The notes below the pieces were generated by a model. The model was not told the DNA's origin and searched no databases. It saw only the letters and a program-made list of their open reading frames with translations. The position numbers and the translations under genes were made by a program. A DNA stretch of 52,688 nt from an uncultured Pelagibacteraceae bacterium (GTDB lineage: Bacteria > Pseudomonadota > Alphaproteobacteria > Pelagibacterales > Pelagibacteraceae): the NCBI GenBank assembly GCA_902541745.1, contig CACBRW010000005.1, positions 1 to 52,688 of the forward strand. Reading direction: 5' to 3'. Shown one piece after another: positions 9,099 through 18,216 of the stretch (within the stretch, counting starts at the first letter, position 1; each line of letters begins with the position of its first letter).

Positions 9099-11348
9099 AT
9101 GTTGTTTAAAATTTCAAAAATTTTAGTAATTACAATTTTTTTTAATTTTTGTTTAACATCTAATTTATATTCAGATATTTTAAAAAAAATAGAAATCATA
9201 GGTAATGATAGAATTTCAACAGAAACAATAGAACTTTTTACTGGTGTTTCGGTTAATCAAGATTTGGATCAAAATAATATAAATGAAATATTAAAAAATC
9301 TTTATGATACTAATTTCTTTAAGAATATTATTGTTACATTTGAAAATCAGATATTGTTAATCAAAGTTGAGGAAAATCCAATAATTGAAAATATTATATA
9401 TAATGGAATCAAATCATCCAAAATACTGGATACACTTAAAGAAAATGCCTACATAAGATCTAGAGCTTCATATAATGAATTTATCTTAAAAAATGAAAAA
9501 ATTCGTTTAAGTAAAATTTTAAAAGAACTTGGTTACTATAATTCAACAGTCGATGTATTAGTAGAAAATAAGAATAATAATTTAGTCGATGTTACATTTA
9601 ATATTACACAGGGTAAAAAATCTAGAATTAAGAAAATTTCTTTTATAGGTAACAAAATTTTCAAAGATGGAAAACTAAGAAGGATAATAGCTAGCTCAGA
9701 ATATAAATTTTGGAAAATAATTTCTGGAAGAAAGTATTTAAATGAAAATCTTGTGAATTTAGATAAAAGGCTCTTAACAAATTATTATAAAAATAATGGA
9801 TATTATAATGTTAAAATTAATTCCTCATTTGCTAAATTAATAAATGAAAATGAATTTGAGTTAATATTTAATATAGATGCTAAAGAGAAGGTATATTTTG
9901 GAAATTTAGAATTAAATCTACCTAATGATTTTGATAAAAAAAATTTTGAAAGAATAAATATTTTATTTGCAAATATAGAAGGAGAGCCTTACTCAATTAA
10001 TTTAATTAACAAAATTCTTGATCAAATTGATTTAATTACAACTTTAGATCAATATCAATTTATTAAAGCAACCGTAAAAGAAAACCAAATGGAAAATAAA
10101 ATCAATCTTGATTTTAGTATCGAAGAAGTCGAAGATAAGTACTTTGTAAAAAAAATTAATATATTAGGAAATAATGTTACTTATGAAAATGTTATAAGAA
10201 ATGAACTTGAATTAGATGAAGGTGATCCATTTAATGAGATACTTTTAAATAAGTCGATAAATAATTTAAAATCTCTTAATTTATTCAAACAAGTAAATAC
10301 TGAAATCATTGATGATGATGTTTCAAAAAGAAAAACGATTAATATTAATATTGAAGAAAAACCAACAGGAGAAATTATGGCATCAGCTGGATATGGTACC
10401 ACAGGTGGATCTGTAGGATTTGGTATTAAGGAAAATAATTTTTTAGGAAAAGGAATTAAACTTGACAGTAATTTCACTGTAGAATCTGACTCTTTTAAGG
10501 GAAAATTTGCTGTGACAAATCCAAATTATAAAAATAGTGATAAATCAGTTTATATATCTGCAGAAGCTTCAGAAAATGATTTTTATAAAACTTATGGCTA
10601 CAAAACAAACAAAACTGGAATATTAATTGGAACCAATTTTGAATATTTAAATGACTTATACATTGGTCTGGGTAATTCAAATTTTTATGAGAAAATTGAA
10701 ACTAATAATGAAGCTTCCTCGAGAATGCAATCACAAGAAGGTGATTATTGGGATTCATTTATGAATTTAGATTTTAATTATGACAAAAGAAATCAAAAAT
10801 TTCAGACGAGTTCAGGTTTTAGATCTTTTTATTCTTTAGATTTACCGTTAATAAGTGATACCAACACACTTAAAAATTATTATACATATTCTTATTATTT
10901 TGATTTATTTGATAAAAATATTTCAAGCATTTCAGTATATCTTGAAAGTGCAAATTCATTAAATAATAAAGACATTAAGTTATCCGAAAGAATTAAAATA
11001 CCATCAAAAAGATTAAGAGGCTTTGAGTCTGGTAGAGTAGGTCCAAAAGATGGGGATGATTTTATTGGAGGCAATTATGCTTATTCATTAAATTTTTCAT
11101 CAACAATACCTCAATTTTTTGAAGAGTCTCAAAATGTAGATGTTTTATTTTTTACTGATGCAGCTGATGTGAGAGGTGTTGATTATGACTCCTCCCTAGA
11201 TAGTAATAAAATCAGAAGTTCAATGGGTTTAGCCTTAGATTGGTTTAGTCCCATTGGTCCAATGAATTTCTCACTAGCTTACCCTATTACAAAAGCTGAA
11301 GGTGATAAAACTGAAAAATTTAGATTTAATCTTGGAACAACTTTTTAA
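9099..11348 (+). CDS. bamA: Outer membrane protein assembly factor BamA
   Basis: Central component of the machine that inserts beta-barrel proteins into the outer membrane. I choose the ATG at 9099 over an in-frame TTG 6 bases upstream; the resulting N-terminus is a signal peptide (MLFKISKILVITIFFNFCL...) ending near SNLYSD. Five POTRA-type repeats follow, recognisable by recurring phrases such as IEIIGNDRIS, KKISFIGNKIF and KKINILGNNVTY. The C-terminal half is a beta-barrel with the conserved RLRGFESG (usually VRGF) and a final aromatic residue (LGTTF). The length of 749 aa is typical. It overlaps the skp-like gene by one base. Confidence 0.95.
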   Translation: MLFKISKILVITIFFNFCLTSNLYSDILKKIEIIGNDRISTETIELFTGVSVNQDLDQNNINEILKNLYDTNFFKNIIVTFENQILLIKVEENPIIENIIYNGIKSSKILDTLKENAYIRSRASYNEFILKNEKIRLSKILKELGYYNSTVDVLVENKNNNLVDVTFNITQGKKSRIKKISFIGNKIFKDGKLRRIIASSEYKFWKIISGRKYLNENLVNLDKRLLTNYYKNNGYYNVKINSSFAKLINENEFELIFNIDAKEKVYFGNLELNLPNDFDKKNFERINILFANIEGEPYSINLINKILDQIDLITTLDQYQFIKATVKENQMENKINLDFSIEEVEDKYFVKKINILGNNVTYENVIRNELELDEGDPFNEILLNKSINNLKSLNLFKQVNTEIIDDDVSKRKTININIEEKPTGEIMASAGYGTTGGSVGFGIKENNFLGKGIKLDSNFTVESDSFKGKFAVTNPNYKNSDKSVYISAEASENDFYKTYGYKTNKTGILIGTNFEYLNDLYIGLGNSNFYEKIETNNEASSRMQSQEGDYWDSFMNLDFNYDKRNQKFQTSSGFRSFYSLDLPLISDTNTLKNYYTYSYYFDLFDKNISSISVYLESANSLNNKDIKLSERIKIPSKRLRGFESGRVGPKDGDDFIGGNYAYSLNFSSTIPQFFEESQNVDVLFFTDAADVRGVDYDSSLDSNKIRSSMGLALDWFSPIGPMNFSLAYPITKAEGDKTEKFRFNLGTTF

Positions 11349-11860
11349 TGTTTTTATATAAAAAAATTTTATTTTTCCTCTTTTTTTATTTTATATTAAT
11401 AATAAATGCCAATTCAGCAAATAAAGTTGCGTATGTTGATTTAGATTTTCTTATTACAAATACAAAAATTGGAAAGTTACTCTTTGAAAAATTAAAAAAC
11501 AATGAAAACAAAAAATTTGAAGAATTTAGTATTGAGGAAAAAAAATTAAAAGAACAAGAAAAAAAAATTCTATCAAGCAAAAATATTATATCTGAACAAC
11601 AATTAAATATCGATATTGAAAAATTTCAAAAAAAATTGCAAGAGTACAAAAAATCAAAATCAACTGAAATAGAAAAATTGAAAAATGTTAGAAATGAGGA
11701 AATTTTAAAGTTACTTAATTCAATAAACCCATTAATCCAAAAATATATGAATGATAATTCAATAGATATACTTATTGATAAAAAAAATATTTATATTGCA
11801 AACAAAAAGTATGAAATAACCGATAATTTAATTTTGCTTGTTGATCAAAACTACAAATAA
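11348..11860 (+). CDS. skp: Periplasmic OmpH/Skp-family chaperone
   Basis: Small periplasmic chaperone that holds unfolded outer membrane proteins on their way to BamA. The protein has 170 aa: a signal peptide (residues 1-22, FFLFFYFILIINANSANK), the Skp/OmpH opening KVAYVDLDFLITNTKIGK, a long charged coiled coil (about residues 50-125) and a C-terminal return strand IDILIDKKNIYIANKK. The position directly after bamA is conserved in proteobacteria and supports the call, since the sequence itself is low in complexity and diverged. Confidence 0.85.
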   Translation: MFLYKKILFFLFFYFILIINANSANKVAYVDLDFLITNTKIGKLLFEKLKNNENKKFEEFSIEEKKLKEQEKKILSSKNIISEQQLNIDIEKFQKKLQEYKKSKSTEIEKLKNVRNEEILKLLNSINPLIQKYMNDNSIDILIDKKNIYIANKKYEITDNLILLVDQNYK

Positions 11861-11875
11861 CTATATTTAAATATA

Positions 11876-12322
11876 ATGGACAAACTAAATAAAAACCAGA
11901 TTAAGGAATTGTTACCCCATAGAGAACCAATGCTTTTAATTGATGAGCTCAAAGATATTAAAAAATTATCTTCCGCTACAGGAATTGTGGATGTAAAAAA
12001 AGATAGTTTTTTTGTACAAGGGCATTTTCCTGACCAACCTGTTATGCCTGGAGTATTAATTGTTGAATCATTTGGTCAGGCAGCTGCAGCTCTTACAGCC
12101 CATGGTTTAGATAAATCAACCTATCAAGATAAGTTGGTTTTTTTAATGGGTGTTGAGAAAGCAAGATTTAGAAACCCTGTAATTCCTGATTGTAAGTTAA
12201 TACTTAAAATTGAAGCTATGAGATCTCACGGTAGAGTTTGGAAATATAAAGGTGAAGCCTTTGTAAATGAAAAAAAAATGGCTGATGCTATTTGGTCAGC
12301 AACTATTGTAGACAAGAAATAA
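11876..12322 (+). CDS. fabZ: 3-hydroxyacyl-ACP dehydratase FabZ
   Basis: Hot-dog-fold enzyme that dehydrates 3-hydroxyacyl-ACP in fatty-acid elongation, competing with LpxA and LpxD for the same substrate. The protein has 148 aa. The catalytic His50 lies in GHFPDQPVMPG and the catalytic Glu64 in VESFGQAAA; LLPHREPMLLIDE near the N-terminus and RFRNPVIPDC are also typical. It sits between the skp-like gene and lpxD, so the common lpxD-fabZ order is reversed here. It starts 15 bases after the preceding stop. Confidence 0.96.
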   Translation: MDKLNKNQIKELLPHREPMLLIDELKDIKKLSSATGIVDVKKDSFFVQGHFPDQPVMPGVLIVESFGQAAAALTAHGLDKSTYQDKLVFLMGVEKARFRNPVIPDCKLILKIEAMRSHGRVWKYKGEAFVNEKKMADAIWSATIVDKK

Positions 12323-12373
12323 ATAGCAATAATTATTGATAACTTATTTTAAATTGCTTTGATAAAAGCAATT

Positions 12374-13354
12374 ATGTCTCATCCATTTTTTAAAAATCAT
12401 GGTCCTTTTAAATTCTCTGAAATAATTAATTCATTAAACATAAGTATTGACAATTCATCTAATGAAAATGAAATTTATGATATTAAAGATCTTGTTTCAT
12501 CTACTAAAAATGACATAACTTTTTTTCATTCAAAAAAATATAAAGATGTCGCAAAAAAAACTAAAGCTTCATTTTGTTTAACAACAGATGTTTTAAAAAC
12601 AGAATTACCAGATAATTGTTTAGCTTTAGTTGTGAAAAATGTTTTAGTTTCTACATCAAAAATTACATCTATTTTTTATCCAGAATCTATAAATGATAAT
12701 TTTGATGAAACTGCAATATCAATCAATGATACTCATTTTAAAGATACAGTTGATTTTGGTAAAAATGTTTTAATTGGAAGCAATGTTTCAATCGGAAATA
12801 ATTGTAAGATAGGACATAACACAATTATAGAAAAAAACGTTGTTATAGGTGATGATTGTTGCATTGGATCAAATAATGTTATTAGAAACACTGTTGTTAA
12901 AAATAATGTAAAAATATTAGATAATTGCACAATTGGTAAACATGGTTTTGGTTTTTTTCCTATTAAAGACAAAAATTTACGATACCCACATATTGGAATA
13001 GTTTTAATTGAGGATAACTGTGAAATTGGATGTGGTACCACTATAGATAGAGGGTCCATGTCAAACACTATAATAGGTAAAAATACATATTTAGATAATC
13101 AAATTCATATAGCTCATAATGTTAAAATTGGTGAAAATTCTATTATAGCAGGTCAAGTTGGTATAGCTGGGAGCTCCATAGTGGGCAATAATGTTAAAAT
13201 TGGAGGACAAGCTGGAATATCAGGACATCTTAAAATCGGAAACAATGTAGAAATTGGAGGTGGCTCTGGAGTAATTAGAGACATTCCCGATAACACTAAA
13301 GTAATGGGTTATCCAGCAAAAAATATTAGAGAATTTTTAAGAGATAATAAATGA
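12374..13354 (+). CDS. lpxD: UDP-3-O-(3-hydroxyacyl)glucosamine N-acyltransferase
   Basis: Third step of lipid A synthesis, adding the N-linked hydroxyacyl chain. I choose the ATG at 12374, giving [17 protein letters not shown], over an in-frame TTG at 12359; the product is 326 aa. The N-terminal domain (to about residue 105) binds the uridine part of the substrate. The rest is a left-handed parallel beta helix of hexapeptide repeats ([20 protein letters not shown] and onward), with the catalytic His in [18 protein letters not shown] and a GFGFFPIKD loop typical of LpxD. It overlaps lpxA by 4 bases. Confidence 0.95.
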   Translation: MSHPFFKNHGPFKFSEIINSLNISIDNSSNENEIYDIKDLVSSTKNDITFFHSKKYKDVAKKTKASFCLTTDVLKTELPDNCLALVVKNVLVSTSKITSIFYPESINDNFDETAISINDTHFKDTVDFGKNVLIGSNVSIGNNCKIGHNTIIEKNVVIGDDCCIGSNNVIRNTVVKNNVKILDNCTIGKHGFGFFPIKDKNLRYPHIGIVLIEDNCEIGCGTTIDRGSMSNTIIGKNTYLDNQIHIAHNVKIGENSIIAGQVGIAGSSIVGNNVKIGGQAGISGHLKIGNNVEIGGGSGVIRDIPDNTKVMGYPAKNIREFLRDNK

Positions 13355-14133
13355 TACATAAGACAGCTATAATCGACTCAAATGCTAAAATTTCTAAAAA
13401 TGTAAAAATTGGTCCTTATACTGTTATTGGTCCAAAAGTTGAAATAGATGAAGAAACAGAAATTAAATCACATGTTAATATCTCAGGTAATACTAAAATT
13501 GGAAAAAATAATATAATTTATCCATTTGCTTCAATAGGAAATGATCCACAAGATTTAAAATTTCAAGGTGAAGAAACAAAATTGAAGATTGGTGATAATA
13601 ACAAAATTAGAGAATATGTTACTATAAATACAGGAACAAAGGGCGGCGGTGGATTGACAAAAATTGGTAACAACTGTTTGTTTATGGTTTCAGCACATAT
13701 AGCTCATGATTGTTTTGTTGGTGATAATGTAATTTTAGCAAACAATGTTCCACTAGGTGGACACGTAAAAATAGATGATAATGCTATTATTGGAGGTAAT
13801 TCAGCCGTTCAACAATTTACTAGGGTAGGTAAATCAGCAATGATAGGTGGGATGTGTGGTGTGGTTAGGGATATCATTCCATATGGTATAGCTCATGGAA
13901 ATAGATGTATTTTACAAGGATTGAATTTAATAGGCTTGAGAAGAAAAAATATTCCAAATAAAGAAATAATGATTTTAAGTGATGCTTATAAAGAAATTTT
14001 TAAAAATGATAATTTAACAGAAAATTTAAATAATTTATCAAATGAAATTAAAAATAATAAATTAGTTACAGAAGTACTTCAATTTATAGAAAAGGACAAA
14101 AAAAGGCCGATTTGCACCCCATTTTCGAAATAA
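13351..14133 (+). CDS. lpxA: UDP-N-acetylglucosamine O-acyltransferase
   Basis: First enzyme of lipid A synthesis, transferring a 3-hydroxyacyl chain from ACP to UDP-GlcNAc. At 260 aa it matches the family. Hexapeptide repeats run from residue 5 ([20 protein letters not shown]). The loops [16 protein letters not shown] and [10 protein letters not shown] are LpxA-specific, and the catalytic His is in [34 protein letters not shown] marks the start of the C-terminal helical domain. It overlaps lpxD by 4 bases and is followed one base later by lpxI. Confidence 0.97.
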   Translation: MIHKTAIIDSNAKISKNVKIGPYTVIGPKVEIDEETEIKSHVNISGNTKIGKNNIIYPFASIGNDPQDLKFQGEETKLKIGDNNKIREYVTINTGTKGGGGLTKIGNNCLFMVSAHIAHDCFVGDNVILANNVPLGGHVKIDDNAIIGGNSAVQQFTRVGKSAMIGGMCGVVRDIIPYGIAHGNRCILQGLNLIGLRRKNIPNKEIMILSDAYKEIFKNDNLTENLNNLSNEIKNNKLVTEVLQFIEKDKKRPICTPFSK

Positions 14134-14134
14134 A

Positions 14135-14920
14135 ATGATAGGTTTATTTTTAGGTGATACTGATTTTTCAGAAATAGTTTTAAAAAAAATAAAAATAAAA
14201 AAAATCAAATATTTCATTATAGATTTTTCAAAAAGAAATAGATTTAAGAAAGATAAGAATTCATTCAGAATAAGTATTGGAAAATTTGGAACAATTATAA
14301 ATTTAATTAAACAAAAAAAATGCAAAAAAGTTTTATTTGCAGGTAAGATCGCAAAACCAAATTTTTCTTCTTTAAGACTAGATTTTAAAGGTATTTATTA
14401 TATGCCAAGTGTAATTAGAGCCGCTAAGATAGGTGACGCAGCTATAATTAAATCAATAATAAAAATTTTAAGCAATGAAGGAATAAAAGTCATTAGCTCT
14501 ATATTTTTTAATCCAGAGCTATCTTTAAAGAAAGGTTGTTACACCAAACTAAAGCCTAATCAACAAGATTTAATATCAATTAAAAAAGGGAAAATTTTTT
14601 TTAATAAAACAAAAAGTTTAGACCATATCCAAGCGTTAGTAGTTAAAGGAGATAAAATTTTAGCTAAAGAAGGAAAAGAGGGTACAAAAAAAATGTTATC
14701 AACATTAAAAAAAAAATCAGATGGTATCTTAATTAAATTGCCGAAAAGGGAACAAGATTTGAGAATGGACCTTCCAACAATTGGTTTGCAAACTTTAAAG
14801 GACGTTAAAAAATATGGATTACGTGGTGTAGTTATGCAATCTAAAAAGAATATTTTTCTAGATAAACTTAAATGTATTAAATTTGCTAATAAGAACAAGA
14901 TATTTATCAATATTATATGA
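14135..14920 (+). CDS. lpxI: UDP-2,3-diacylglucosamine pyrophosphatase LpxI
   Basis: Hydrolyses UDP-2,3-diacylglucosamine to lipid X. LpxI replaces LpxH in most alphaproteobacteria. The protein has 261 aa (DUF1009 type). The N-terminal half has LFAGKIAKPNFSSLRLDFKG and the C-terminal half has DHIQALVVKGDKILAKEG and the most conserved block, LPKREQDLRMDLPTIGLQTL. Its position between lpxA and lpxB is the classical one. A metallophosphoesterase that resembles LpxH also exists at 51545, but with lpxI here that one most likely has a different job. It overlaps lpxB by 4 bases. Confidence 0.94.
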   Translation: MIGLFLGDTDFSEIVLKKIKIKKIKYFIIDFSKRNRFKKDKNSFRISIGKFGTIINLIKQKKCKKVLFAGKIAKPNFSSLRLDFKGIYYMPSVIRAAKIGDAAIIKSIIKILSNEGIKVISSIFFNPELSLKKGCYTKLKPNQQDLISIKKGKIFFNKTKSLDHIQALVVKGDKILAKEGKEGTKKMLSTLKKKSDGILIKLPKREQDLRMDLPTIGLQTLKDVKKYGLRGVVMQSKKNIFLDKLKCIKFANKNKIFINII

Positions 14921-16050
14921 AAAAAATATTTATACTCACAGGTGAGCCTTCTGGAGACAAATTAGCTTCAACAGTTATTTCTAAGTTAAAATCTCAAAAT
15001 CCTAATATTGAATATGCATCTGTTGGTGGAAATCATTTAAAAAAATTAGGAATTAAAACTATTTTTAATTTAAATGAAATAACCTATCTAGGTTTTACGA
15101 GTATTTTATTAAATATATTTAAAATCAGAAATAAAATTAACCACACTGTTAATGAAATAATAAAATTTAACCCTGATATATTATTTTCTGTTGATAGCCC
15201 TGATTTTACTATGCGTGTCGCCGAAAGAGTGAAAAAAATTAACAATAATATTAAAATAATTCACTATGTTGCTCCTCAAATCTGGATATGGAGAAAGAAT
15301 AGAGTAAAAAAAATTAAAAAATATATCGATCATATTCTTCTATTATTTGAATTTGAAAAAAAATATTTTGACGAAGAAAATATAAAAAATACTTTCGTAG
15401 GACACCCTTTAATAGAGAATAATCAAGATAATAAAAAAATTGTTGAAAATATAATTCCTAAAGATAAAAAAATTATATCAATTTTCCCTGGTAGTAGAAA
15501 ATCTGAAACGGATGCACTATTGAACATTTTAATTGATTTTATAAAACTAATGAACAGAAGACATAATGATTTTTATTTTTACTTTCATGCAACTGATGAA
15601 AATAAAAATTTAATTTTGTCAGAAATTAAAAAATTTAATATTGAAAATGTAGATGTTGTTTCTGATGAAAGTATTAAATCAAAAATTTTATCTAATTCAG
15701 TTTTTGCTGTATCTAAATCTGGCACAGTTTCACTTCAAATTTCAAGCTCAAACGTACCTTCTATAATAATTTACAAACTCAGTTTTATAAATTTTATGAT
15801 ATTTAAAATTTTAGTTAATGTTAAATTTGCAAATATAATTAATATTATCAATAATCGAGAGGTTATTCCAGAATTGTTACAAAATGAATGTAATGCTGAT
15901 GAAATCTATAGGTCAGTCACTTATCTCTTAAAAAACCCTGAACTTATAAAAAAACAATTATTTGATTGTTCAAAAACATTAGATGGAATTAGATCTAAAA
16001 CCTCCTCTTCTGAAGAGGCTTGCTTAGTTTTAAGAAATTATCTTAGTTAG
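14917..16050 (+). CDS. lpxB: Lipid-A-disaccharide synthase
   Basis: GT19 glycosyltransferase that joins lipid X and UDP-diacylglucosamine to the lipid A disaccharide on the inner membrane. The protein has 377 aa. Family motifs include ILTGEPSGDKLAS at the N-terminus, FSVDSPDFTMRVAE, HYVAPQIWIWRKNRVKKIKK, FVGHPLIE, ISIFPGSRKSE and SKSGTVSLQI. It ends the lpx run. Its last 21 bases overlap the end of gltX, which runs in the opposite direction. Confidence 0.96.
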   Translation: MKKIFILTGEPSGDKLASTVISKLKSQNPNIEYASVGGNHLKKLGIKTIFNLNEITYLGFTSILLNIFKIRNKINHTVNEIIKFNPDILFSVDSPDFTMRVAERVKKINNNIKIIHYVAPQIWIWRKNRVKKIKKYIDHILLLFEFEKKYFDEENIKNTFVGHPLIENNQDNKKIVENIIPKDKKIISIFPGSRKSETDALLNILIDFIKLMNRRHNDFYFYFHATDENKNLILSEIKKFNIENVDVVSDESIKSKILSNSVFAVSKSGTVSLQISSSNVPSIIIYKLSFINFMIFKILVNVKFANIINIINNREVIPELLQNECNADEIYRSVTYLLKNPELIKKQLFDCSKTLDGIRSKTSSSEEACLVLRNYLS

Positions 16051-17430
16051 TCTTTTTAAAACTTCTTCTTTACCAAGAGCAGTAACTATATCATATAATC
16101 CAGGACCAAATTTTGATCCTATTAAACCAATCCGTATAGGCTGACCGACACCTTTAAAATTTGTATCATTTTTTTTTATCAAATTATTTACTATAGGTTC
16201 TAAATTCTCCTTATTTATATTTGATATAGAAGATAAATCTTTAATAAATTCAGAAATAATTTTTTTAGCTTTATCATCTATTAATTTAATATCATCTTCA
16301 TTAAAGTTAACTTCATCATCTATAATGAACTTTGAATTATTATAAATATCTTCTAAGGTTTTAGCCTTATTTTTTAAAAATGATAATGAGGATTTAACTT
16401 TTATTTCTTTATCATCTTGAATCTCTTCTTTATAGATTTTGCAATATTCATCTAGACATTTATAAAGATCTTTCTCATCGATTGTTTTTATATAGTGTTC
16501 ATTCATTGATAATATTCTGCTCATATCTAGTTTTGACGGTGATTTACCAATACCTTCTAAATTAAAGTGTTCAATGCTTTCCTCTAGAGTAAATATTTCT
16601 TTATCTTGATATGACCATCCTAGTCTAAGTAAATAATTTCTTAATGCATCAGGCATTATGCCTATTTTTGAGTAATCATCTAAAGTTGAGGCATTATCTC
16701 TTTTAGACAGTTTTTTACCTTCAATAGTATGAATTAATGGAATATGTGCAAATTCTGGAACATGCCAACCCATTGCTTGGTATATTTGTATTTGTTTAAA
16801 AGTATTTATCTTATGATCGTCTCCTCTAATTATGTGAGTCATTCCCATTTGATGATCGTCAACAGTAGCAGACAAGTTGTAAGTTGGCGTTCCATCATTT
16901 CTTAAAATTATAAAGTCTTCAATTGTATTATTTTCAATTTCAATATCTCCTTGAACTAAATCTTTAAGTTTAGAATTTCCCTCTATTTTACTTTTAAATC
17001 TAATTACAGGTTTAATATCTTTTGGAGCATCTTTTTCATCAACATCTCTCCATTTTCTATTATAAATGTATGGCATCTTTTTTTGCCTAGCTCTTTTTTT
17101 TTGCTCTTCTATTTCTTCAGTAGAGCAATAACACTTATACGCATTATCATTTTTTAATAACTCGTTTGCAACTTTAATATGATCTTCTATTTTTGTAGAT
17201 TGAATATATTCCTCACCATCATGTTCAATACCTATCCACTTTAATGATTTTATAATTTGAACTTTGTGTTCCTCTTTAGATCTTTCTTTATCAGTATCTT
17301 CTATTCTCAGGTGAAAAGTTCCTTTTTGATTTTTAGAGAACAACCAATTAAATAATGCAGTTCTAACCCCACCAATATGAAGAGCCCCGGTAGGGGACGG
17401 CGCAAAACGTGTTGCTACTTTAGACATCAA
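16030..17430 (-). CDS. gltX: Glutamate--tRNA ligase
   Basis: Class I aminoacyl-tRNA synthetase that charges tRNA-Glu and, where GatCAB is used, also tRNA-Gln. The protein has 466 aa. The HIGH-equivalent is in RFAPSPTGALHIGGVRTALF and the KMSKS loop reads KKLSKRDNAST. YNLSATVDDHQMGMTHIIRG and MGWHVPEFAHIPLIH are also family-typical. The C-terminal anticodon-binding domain is intact. It lies 19 bases downstream of lexA on the minus strand and converges with lpxB, overlapping it by 21 bases. Confidence 0.96.
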   Translation of the reverse strand: MMSKVATRFAPSPTGALHIGGVRTALFNWLFSKNQKGTFHLRIEDTDKERSKEEHKVQIIKSLKWIGIEHDGEEYIQSTKIEDHIKVANELLKNDNAYKCYCSTEEIEEQKKRARQKKMPYIYNRKWRDVDEKDAPKDIKPVIRFKSKIEGNSKLKDLVQGDIEIENNTIEDFIILRNDGTPTYNLSATVDDHQMGMTHIIRGDDHKINTFKQIQIYQAMGWHVPEFAHIPLIHTIEGKKLSKRDNASTLDDYSKIGIMPDALRNYLLRLGWSYQDKEIFTLEESIEHFNLEGIGKSPSKLDMSRILSMNEHYIKTIDEKDLYKCLDEYCKIYKEEIQDDKEIKVKSSLSFLKNKAKTLEDIYNNSKFIIDDEVNFNEDDIKLIDDKAKKIISEFIKDLSSISNINKENLEPIVNNLIKKNDTNFKGVGQPIRIGLIGSKFGPGLYDIVTALGKEEVLKRLTKIIS

Positions 17431-17449
17431 TGTTGTTTAGACTATTTTT

Positions 17450-18127
17450 TTAGAAGTTTCTATATAAAGATACTAAAACTCCTTGGACTTTTACTCTATC
17501 AGGTCCAAAAATCTTAGTTTCATAGTTTCTATTAGCACTTTCAAGGGCTACAACTTTACCTTTTTTTCGAATTCTTTTTAACATTGCTTCATGCTCATCT
17601 ATTAATGCAACGACAATTTTACCATTGTCAGCAGTATCTGTCCTTTTAATAATAACAGTATCCCCTTCATGAATACCTGCTTCTATCATAGAATCACCTT
17701 GAACTTTTAATCCAAAGTAATCTCCATTTTTTTCTAAATTATTAGGTAGCGGAATTCTAGAAACCTCATTTTGTATTGCTTCAACAGGTGTTCCTGCAGC
17801 AATTTTTCCAAGAACTGGTACTTCCACATCATCAGAATTAGTTTGTTCTTCATCTAATCCTCCTTTAATAACACTAGGTGAAAAACTATTATAAATATCA
17901 TTGGCTGAAGCTGTTTCTGGTAATTTAATTACCTCTAAAGCTCTTGCTTTGTGAGCTAATCTTTTTATAAAACCTCTTTCTTCTAAAGCACTAATTAATC
18001 TGTGAATTCCTGATTTAGATTTTAAATTAAGAGATTGTTTCATCTCTTCATAAGAAGGAGATACACCTGAATTTCTCAACTTCTTGTTGATAAATAAAAG
18101 TAGGTTTTTTTGTTTTTTTGTTAGCAT
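17450..18127 (-). CDS. lexA: SOS-response transcriptional repressor LexA
   Basis: Repressor of the DNA-damage response that self-cleaves when RecA is active. The protein has 225 aa. The N-terminal winged helix (residues 1-70: MLTKKQKNLLLFI, GVSPSYEEMK, LEERGFIKRLAHKARALEV) is followed by a linker. The peptidase domain has the cleavage site Ala111-Gly112 (GKIAAGTPVEAI), the catalytic Ser146 (VQGDSMIEAG) and Lys184 (AMLKRIRKKG). A perfect alphaproteobacterial SOS box lies about 25 bases upstream of the start, so it is autoregulated. It sits between trpC and gltX. Confidence 0.97.
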   Translation of the reverse strand: MLTKKQKNLLLFINKKLRNSGVSPSYEEMKQSLNLKSKSGIHRLISALEERGFIKRLAHKARALEVIKLPETASANDIYNSFSPSVIKGGLDEEQTNSDDVEVPVLGKIAAGTPVEAIQNEVSRIPLPNNLEKNGDYFGLKVQGDSMIEAGIHEGDTVIIKRTDTADNGKIVVALIDEHEAMLKRIRKKGKVVALESANRNYETKIFGPDRVKVQGVLVSLYRNF

Positions 18128-18151
18128 AAGAACAAATATCGTACAAATAAT

Positions 18152-18166
18152 GTTCTATAAAAGTTC
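18152..18166 (-). promoter_or_regulatory. SOS box (LexA operator) upstream of lexA
   Basis: On the minus strand the sequence reads GAAC-N7-GAAC (plus strand GTTC tataaaa GTTC), the direct-repeat LexA operator known from alphaproteobacteria. It lies 25 bases before the lexA ATG. A second, imperfect copy (GAAC-N7-GTAC on the plus strand) lies at 18130-18144, closer to the start codon. The position indicates lexA autorepression. Confidence 0.85.
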
Positions 18167-18216
18167 TTTTAAATTAACAATACTAAAAAAAAATAGCAAA
18201 ATAGGGCTTTATTTGA

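Noticed and set aside
10181..10477. Minus-strand ORF inside bamA
   Set aside because: It mirrors the bamA coding sequence and has no ribosome-binding site or recognisable domain.
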